Origin: an uncultured Eubacterium sp.
GTDB taxonomy: Bacteria > Bacillota > Clostridia > Oscillospirales > Acutalibacteraceae
NCBI GenBank assembly: GCA_934512155.1
Contig: CAKSWS010000044.1
Location: forward strand, 1-9,946
Length of the DNA stretch: 9,946 nt
Reading direction: 5' to 3'
In this document: positions 6,057 to 9,946 of the stretch, in pieces
How positions within the stretch are numbered: position 1 is the stretch's first letter
How the letters are laid out: each line of letters begins with the position of its first letter
Translations under genes and position numbers: made by a program
The notes under the pieces: generated by a model
Seen by the model: the letters and a program-made list of their open reading frames with translations, nothing else
What the model was told of the DNA's origin: nothing
The model's database searches: none

Positions 6057-6074
6057 AAATGCGGTGATTTTATA

Positions 6075-6743
6075 ATGAAATATATGGAAATTTTAAATAA
6101 TTGTGCGCTTTTTAATGGGTTAACAGCAGATGAAATTAATATGTTTTTTGCAAGTGTAAGCCATAGTGTTAGGGTATATAAAAAGGATGAATTTATTGTG
6201 TATGCCGGTGATAAAACCGAAAATCTTGGGCTTTTGCTAAACGGCAGTGCCCTTGTTGTTCAGGAGGATGTTTGGGGAAACAGAAACATTATTACAAATT
6301 TAAATTGTTGTGATTTTTTCGGCGAGGTGTTCGCAAGCCTTGGAAATATACCGTTGAATGTAAGCGTGGAAGCAAATGAAGATTGCCAAGTTTTATTTAT
6401 AAATATGAGTAGTGTGTTTTCCGCAGATTACTCGTGCAAAAGTAAAATTAATTATAATTTAATTAAAATACTTTCAAGAAAAATTTTGGTATATAATGAT
6501 AAAGTAACCCATTTGAGTAAACGAAAAACAAAAGATAAAATTTTATCATATCTTTCTGCCGAATCTGTTAGATGCGGCTCTTTTGAATTTGATATTCCTT
6601 TCAATCGCCGTGAACTTGCCGATTATTTGTGTGTTGAACGTTCGGCAATGTCGGCGGAACTTTCAAATTTGCAAAAAGCAGGCATTATAAAAACAAATAA
6701 AAATCATTTTAAATTGCTTAATGTTAATGCCGACAGACAGTAA
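6075..6743 (+). CDS. Crp/Fnr-family transcriptional regulator
   Basis: A 222-residue regulator. An N-terminal cyclic-nucleotide-binding-like beta-barrel domain (about 10-120) includes the LLLNGSALV and FFGEVFA (81-87) turns. A dimerisation helix follows (about 124-148), then a C-terminal winged helix-turn-helix (about 174-215) with RRELADYLCVERSAMSAELSNLQ. The phosphate-binding cassette of CRP is degraded: where CRP has the cAMP-contacting Arg-Ser, this reads NVSVEA, so cAMP is an unlikely ligand. The N-terminal Cys cluster of FNR is also absent, so the signal is unknown; gas, redox or haem sensing is known in relatives. The SD is GGTGAT (6063-6068), a less common register. It is divergent from the 4Fe-4S gene, its likely target. 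Confidence 0.9.
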   Translation: MKYMEILNNCALFNGLTADEINMFFASVSHSVRVYKKDEFIVYAGDKTENLGLLLNGSALVVQEDVWGNRNIITNLNCCDFFGEVFASLGNIPLNVSVEANEDCQVLFINMSSVFSADYSCKSKINYNLIKILSRKILVYNDKVTHLSKRKTKDKILSYLSAESVRCGSFEFDIPFNRRELADYLCVERSAMSAELSNLQKAGIIKTNKNHFKLLNVNADRQ

Positions 6744-6788
6744 AAAAAGCAGGATACGGCTGTTTCAGTGCCTTAACCTGCTTTTTTT
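6742..6788. terminator. Bidirectional terminator between convergent genes
   Basis: Seven A plus GCAGG (6742-6753) pair with CCTGC plus seven T (6777-6788). An inner GGC/GCC pairing (6758-6760 with 6770-6772) closes the apical loop. The A and T runs give a U-tail in either direction. The structure overlaps the stop codons of both flanking genes, so it serves the regulator gene and the galT operon. Confidence 0.85.
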
Positions 6789-7566
6789 ATTTGTGATTCC
6801 AAGAAATTAAATTTATTTCTTTTTGCGGAATTATATTTAATTTTTTCAAATAATCGTTTGCCTTTTTAAGATTTATTTTGTCATCATAAACGCTTGGATT
6901 ATGAGCGTCTAAGCCAATAACAACCTTATTGCCTGTATTTGCGGCAATTTCCCAAAAGTCTTTGTTAGGATAATTCCTTTTGTCGGTAAATCCCAAAAAG
7001 TTAAATTCAATGGGAATGTCAATTTTATTTAAGGTTATAATCATTTGTTCCATTTTTGCCTTGTAAATACTTTTATCGCCTGTAAAATTAATTAAATCAG
7101 GGTGGGCAATGTAAGTAAATTCACCGCTTTTTGCCGCTTCAATAACTTGTGAAATATATTTGCAAAGGGTTTCTTCGGAATCTGTTTGAGAGCCTGAATA
7201 CTTGGCATAATCTTCATATTCGTTATCAACAAAATGTTGACCCAAAATTATAAAATCATAGTGAAAATTTTTTAAATATTCCAATTCTTTTTCAATTAAT
7301 TTTGGGTAGTATTCAACTTCAAATCCTAATTTAATGTCTATTTTATCTTTGTATTTTTCTTTCAGCTTCATCACACTTGAAACATAATCTTTTGTTTTAT
7401 CAAGTTCCATTCTGAATGTGCTTGTATGACCGTTTGGAAAAATATAAGGTGCGTGGTCGGAAAATCCTATTTCAGTGTATCCGTTTTCTATTGCTTTAAT
7501 AACATATTCCTCGTCGGTACCTTTTGCGTGGTGGCATCTGAATGTGTGGTTGTGATAATTGTACAT
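6787..7566 (-). CDS. PHP-domain histidinol-phosphatase (HisJ/HisK type)
   Basis: A 259-residue PHP-family metal-dependent phosphatase of the histidinol-phosphatase group, which removes phosphate from L-histidinol phosphate, the penultimate step type in histidine synthesis. Metal ligands are visible in order: HNH at 5-7, the CHHAKGT region (His12/13), SDH 36-38, Glu83/85 in GFEVEY, His111 in GQHF, His155 in AHPD, and DAH 220-222 in GLDAHNP. Length matches the family. It begins at the base after the galT stop (TAAATG) with only a weak GAAAG upstream, so it is probably translated by coupling with galT. No other his genes are present, so a different sugar or small-molecule phosphate substrate is possible. 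Confidence 0.87.
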   Translation of the reverse strand: MYNYHNHTFRCHHAKGTDEEYVIKAIENGYTEIGFSDHAPYIFPNGHTSTFRMELDKTKDYVSSVMKLKEKYKDKIDIKLGFEVEYYPKLIEKELEYLKNFHYDFIILGQHFVDNEYEDYAKYSGSQTDSEETLCKYISQVIEAAKSGEFTYIAHPDLINFTGDKSIYKAKMEQMIITLNKIDIPIEFNFLGFTDKRNYPNKDFWEIAANTGNKVVIGLDAHNPSVYDDKINLKKANDYLKKLNIIPQKEINLISWNHK

Positions 7567-9054
7567 TTATTTAACGCTTTCAATAAATTTAATAAATCCG
7601 GCTTTGCCGTTTTCGTCTCTTGAATAAACACCGCATTGCTCTAAAATAGATGCAAAAACAATGCCTATTTCTTTTTGCAGAATTTCATGGCAGTTATTTG
7701 CTGTAATGTCGTATTTATTCATAATCATTTCTGCCCATTCTTTATGGCTTGCAATAGACGGAATTTCGCTGATATCTTTTTCGTTTACCATAGCATCTGC
7801 CAATTCTGCCATTTCATTTTTAAGTCTGCTTGGCAAAACCGCAAGCCCCATAACTTCTATTAATCCTATGTTTTCTTTTTTAATGTGGTGGTATTCGGGG
7901 TGGGGATGATAAAATCCTAATGGACATTCATCTGTTGTAATGTTGTTTCTTAAAACAAGGTCAAATTCAAATTCGCCGTTTCTCATTCTTGCGATAGGCG
8001 TTATTGTATTGTGCGGCTCACCGTTTGTATTTGCGTAAATGAATGATTCTTCATCTGTGTAATTGCGCCAAGCGTTTAGAATTTTATCTGCCAAATCAAC
8101 AAGCCTTTTCTTGTTTTTTCCGCTTATTCTTATAACGCTCATAGGCCATTTTACTATGCCGGCGTTAACATCTTCAAATCCGTTAAATGTAACTTTTGTT
8201 TCAACAGGTGCTTTTGCCATTGCAAATTCGTAATTGCCGCCCTGAAAATGCTCATGTGTTAAAATTGAACCGCCTACTATCGGCAAGTCGGCGTTTGAAC
8301 CTATAAAATAGTGCGGAAATTTCTCAATAAAATCAAGCAGTTTTGCAAATGCACTGCGGTCTATTTTCATTGGTGTGTGTTCTGCATTAAAAACAATGCA
8401 ATGTTCGTTGTAATAAACATACGGCGAATATTGAATAAAGAATTTTTCACCGTCCAGTTCTGTAGGAATAATTCTGTGGTTTTGGCGTGCCGGGTGGTTG
8501 ATTCTGCCGGCATAACCTTCATTTTCCTTACAAAGCAGGCACTTGGGGTATGATGTGGTTTTCATTTTTAAAGCCGCCGCAATGGCTTTCGGGTCTTTTT
8601 CCGGCTTTGAAAGATTTATTGTAATATCAATGTCGCCGTAGTCTGTTTTTGTAATCCATTTAATATCGTTTTTAATTCTGTATCGGCGAATATAATCGCT
8701 GTCATTGCTTAATTTATAATAGTAGTCTGTTGCTTCTTTCGGTGAGGATTCATAACGCTTGTAAAATTCGGAAATAACTTCGCTTGGTTTTGGAGTAAGT
8801 AAACCCATAATTTTTGTATCAAACAAATCACGGTAAACAACACTGTCTTCACACAGTCCGTTTTGTATTGCAAAATCTAAAATTGATGCTAAAATTTCCT
8901 GCAAGTCGGTGCTTGTTGCTTCACAGTCTTCAAAAGAATCTAAATTTAATGCTTCACAAATTCTGTTAATTGCCCAAATTTCATCTTCTTTTTCAATCAT
9001 TTGGTTTGATATTGCGTAGTTTGTTAACGATTTAACGGTTGAATAAATGTTCAT
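7567..9054 (-). CDS. galT: UDP-glucose--hexose-1-phosphate uridylyltransferase (class II GalT)
   Basis: A 495-residue galactose-1-phosphate uridylyltransferase of the long class II type found in Firmicutes. It exchanges UMP between UDP-glucose and galactose-1-phosphate in the Leloir pathway. Cys172 and Cys175 (KCLLC) form the likely metal-binding CxxC. The catalytic HxHxQ is THEHFQGG, with His267, His269 (probable uridylylated residue) and Gln271. GFYHPHPEYHH (381-390) is also conserved. The start is ATG 9054 with AAAGAGGA (9061-9068, minus strand) 6 bases upstream. It is the first gene of a two-gene operon with the histidinol-phosphatase gene. galK and galE are not in the window. Confidence 0.94.
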   Translation of the reverse strand: MNIYSTVKSLTNYAISNQMIEKEDEIWAINRICEALNLDSFEDCEATSTDLQEILASILDFAIQNGLCEDSVVYRDLFDTKIMGLLTPKPSEVISEFYKRYESSPKEATDYYYKLSNDSDYIRRYRIKNDIKWITKTDYGDIDITINLSKPEKDPKAIAAALKMKTTSYPKCLLCKENEGYAGRINHPARQNHRIIPTELDGEKFFIQYSPYVYYNEHCIVFNAEHTPMKIDRSAFAKLLDFIEKFPHYFIGSNADLPIVGGSILTHEHFQGGNYEFAMAKAPVETKVTFNGFEDVNAGIVKWPMSVIRISGKNKKRLVDLADKILNAWRNYTDEESFIYANTNGEPHNTITPIARMRNGEFEFDLVLRNNITTDECPLGFYHPHPEYHHIKKENIGLIEVMGLAVLPSRLKNEMAELADAMVNEKDISEIPSIASHKEWAEMIMNKYDITANNCHEILQKEIGIVFASILEQCGVYSRDENGKAGFIKFIESVK

Positions 9055-9086
9055 GTCTTTTCCTCTTTCCGAAATTTATACTCTAT

Positions 9087-9115
9087 ATTATAATATTAGG
9101 GATTTGTTTTTTCAA
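9087..9115 (-). promoter_or_regulatory. Predicted promoter of the galT operon
   Basis: On the minus strand TTGAAA (9110-9115), a 17-base spacer and a perfect TATAAT (9087-9092) predict a start near 9080 and a leader of about 25 nt. It is one of the best consensus matches in the window. Confidence 0.7.
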
Positions 9116-9133
9116 TATTTAAAACAATATTTA
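9113..9133. repeat. Short direct repeat between divergent promoters
   Basis: CAATATTTA occurs at 9113-9121 and again at 9125-9133, 12 bases apart start to start. It lies between the galT -35 and the transporter -35. It could be a regulator site on one DNA face or chance in AT-rich sequence. Confidence 0.3.
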
Positions 9134-9148
9134 CCCATTTTTATTTGC

Positions 9149-9177
9149 TTGAAAAAATGTGAATGCTATGTTATTAT
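9149..9177 (+). promoter_or_regulatory. Predicted promoter of the NSS/SNF transporter gene
   Basis: TTGAAA (9149-9154), a 17-base spacer and TATTAT (9172-9177), with an extended TG at 9169-9170, predict a start near 9184. A 5-bp hairpin (TGTGC 9186-9190 with GCACA 9194-9198) would then sit at the very 5' end of the message. It is back to back with the galT promoter. Confidence 0.65.
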
Positions 9178-9226
9178 TGTTTGGCTGTGCTTTGCACAAA
9201 ATGTTTGCTATAAAGGATAGTTTGTT

Positions 9227-9946
9227 ATGGAAAGAGAAAAGTTTGGTTCAAGGCTTGGGTTTATTTTGGTTTCAGCAGGCTGTGCCGTAGGAATAGGAAA
9301 TGTTTGGAAATTTCCTTATATTTGCGGAATGTACGGCGGTGCGGCATTCATTGTAATGTATTTAATATTTTTGGTTTTGCTTGGGTTTCCTATTTTGGTT
9401 TCTGAATTTGCTATAGGCAGAGGCAGCCGGTTGGGTATGGGCAAAGCATTTGAAAAGTTAGAGCCAAAGGGAACAAAATGGCATCGTTTAAAATGGATTA
9501 GTATTATCGGTTGTTTCCTTTTGATGTCATTTTACACAATGGTTGCCGGTTGGATGCTTTATTATGCATATTTGGAATTAACGGGTAAGCTTGTAGGCCT
9601 TGATGTTAACGGCGTTGGCGATATGTTTGGTACAATGCTTTCTCAACCTCAAACCATGGGATTTTGGGCATTCATTGCCATTGTTGTTTCTTTCGGTATT
9701 TGCGCTCTCGGCGTGCGAAACGGTGTTGAAAAAGTAACCAAAGTTATGATGAGCTTGCTTATAATATTAATGCTTGCGCTTGCAATTAATTCTGCAACGT
9801 TGCCAAATGCAGGAGAGGGGTATAAATTTTATCTTGTTCCCAATTTTAAGGCTGTTGCCCGGCAGGGATTCGGCACCGCTGTGTTTGCTGCTATGAGCCA
9901 CGCTTTCTTCACTCTCAGTTTGGGTATAGGTGCTATGGAAATATTC
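9227..9946 (+). CDS. Sodium-dependent transporter of the NSS/SNF (LeuT-like) family, 3' end outside window
   Basis: The first 240 residues are present; the frame stays open to the window edge. It is a neurotransmitter:sodium symporter-family protein that uses the Na+ gradient to import amino acids or related solutes. TM1 carries the signature GFILVSAGCAVGIGNVWKFPY (about 11-31), whose unwound centre binds Na+ and substrate in LeuT. GMYGGAAFIVMY and EFAIGRGSRLGM follow (TM2 and the loop after it). The end reaches SHAFFTLSLGIGAM, the unwound TM6 region. About six membrane segments are visible; the family has 11-12. SD AAAGGA (9212-9217) lies 9 bases before the ATG. The substrate cannot be deduced; tryptophan- and tyrosine-type homologues exist. 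Confidence 0.92.
   Translation, partial: MEREKFGSRLGFILVSAGCAVGIGNVWKFPYICGMYGGAAFIVMYLIFLVLLGFPILVSEFAIGRGSRLGMGKAFEKLEPKGTKWHRLKWISIIGCFLLMSFYTMVAGWMLYYAYLELTGKLVGLDVNGVGDMFGTMLSQPQTMGFWAFIAIVVSFGICALGVRNGVEKVTKVMMSLLIILMLALAINSATLPNAGEGYKFYLVPNFKAVARQGFGTAVFAAMSHAFFTLSLGIGAMEIF

Noticed and set aside
1..9946. CRISPR arrays, tRNA or rRNA genes, insertion sequences, phage or toxin-antitoxin modules
   Set aside because: Reading both strands showed no regularly spaced repeats, cloverleaf-like segments, transposase motifs or small paired toxin-antitoxin frames.

Overview
The window is AT-rich chromosomal DNA from what looks like an anaerobic low-GC Gram-positive bacterium, most likely a gut-type member of the Clostridia. 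The signs are a MurT/GatD pair (lipid II amidation), a clostridial-style rpsB-tsf unit, an oxygen-labile 2[4Fe-4S]-type protein beside a Crp/Fnr regulator, a class II (Firmicute-type) GalT, and strong Shine-Dalgarno sites on most genes. Species cannot be named from the sequence alone.

Layout. Positions 2-1107 (+) hold the 3' end of murT and the complete gatD, overlapping by ATGA. Positions 1134-3052 (+) hold a promoter, a structured leader of about 115 nt, rpsB, tsf and a strong terminator. Positions 3080-3770 (+) hold a HAD phosphatase gene closed by a second terminator with an identical stem. Positions 3781-4596 (+) hold a promoter and a TraX-family membrane protein. Positions 4693-5260 (+) hold a zinc-ribbon/TM2 membrane protein and a terminator. 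A 4Fe-4S protein gene (5262-5969, -) and a Crp/Fnr-family regulator gene (6075-6743, +) diverge from a 105-bp region that carries a clear dyad. Convergent with the regulator is a two-gene minus-strand operon, galT followed by a PHP-type histidinol-phosphatase gene (9054 down to 6787). Divergent from galT is the start of a sodium-dependent NSS/SNF transporter gene (9227 to the window end).

How the parts fit. Most genes are ordinary housekeeping or metabolic functions: cell-wall amidation, translation, galactose metabolism and amino-acid-type transport. I found no CRISPR array, insertion sequence, tRNA, rRNA or phage genes. The two most informative non-coding elements are regulatory. One is the rpsB leader, whose sequence can form an H-type pseudoknot with good geometry just upstream of the ribosome binding site. 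The other is the TGTTG-N6-CAACA dyad, which sits at -41.5 relative to the predicted start of the 4Fe-4S gene and inside the predicted 5' UTR of the regulator gene. That placement suggests one site activates the ferredoxin-like gene and represses the regulator. I did not find a convincing wholly new system; these two elements and the unusual architecture of the 4Fe-4S protein are the best leads.
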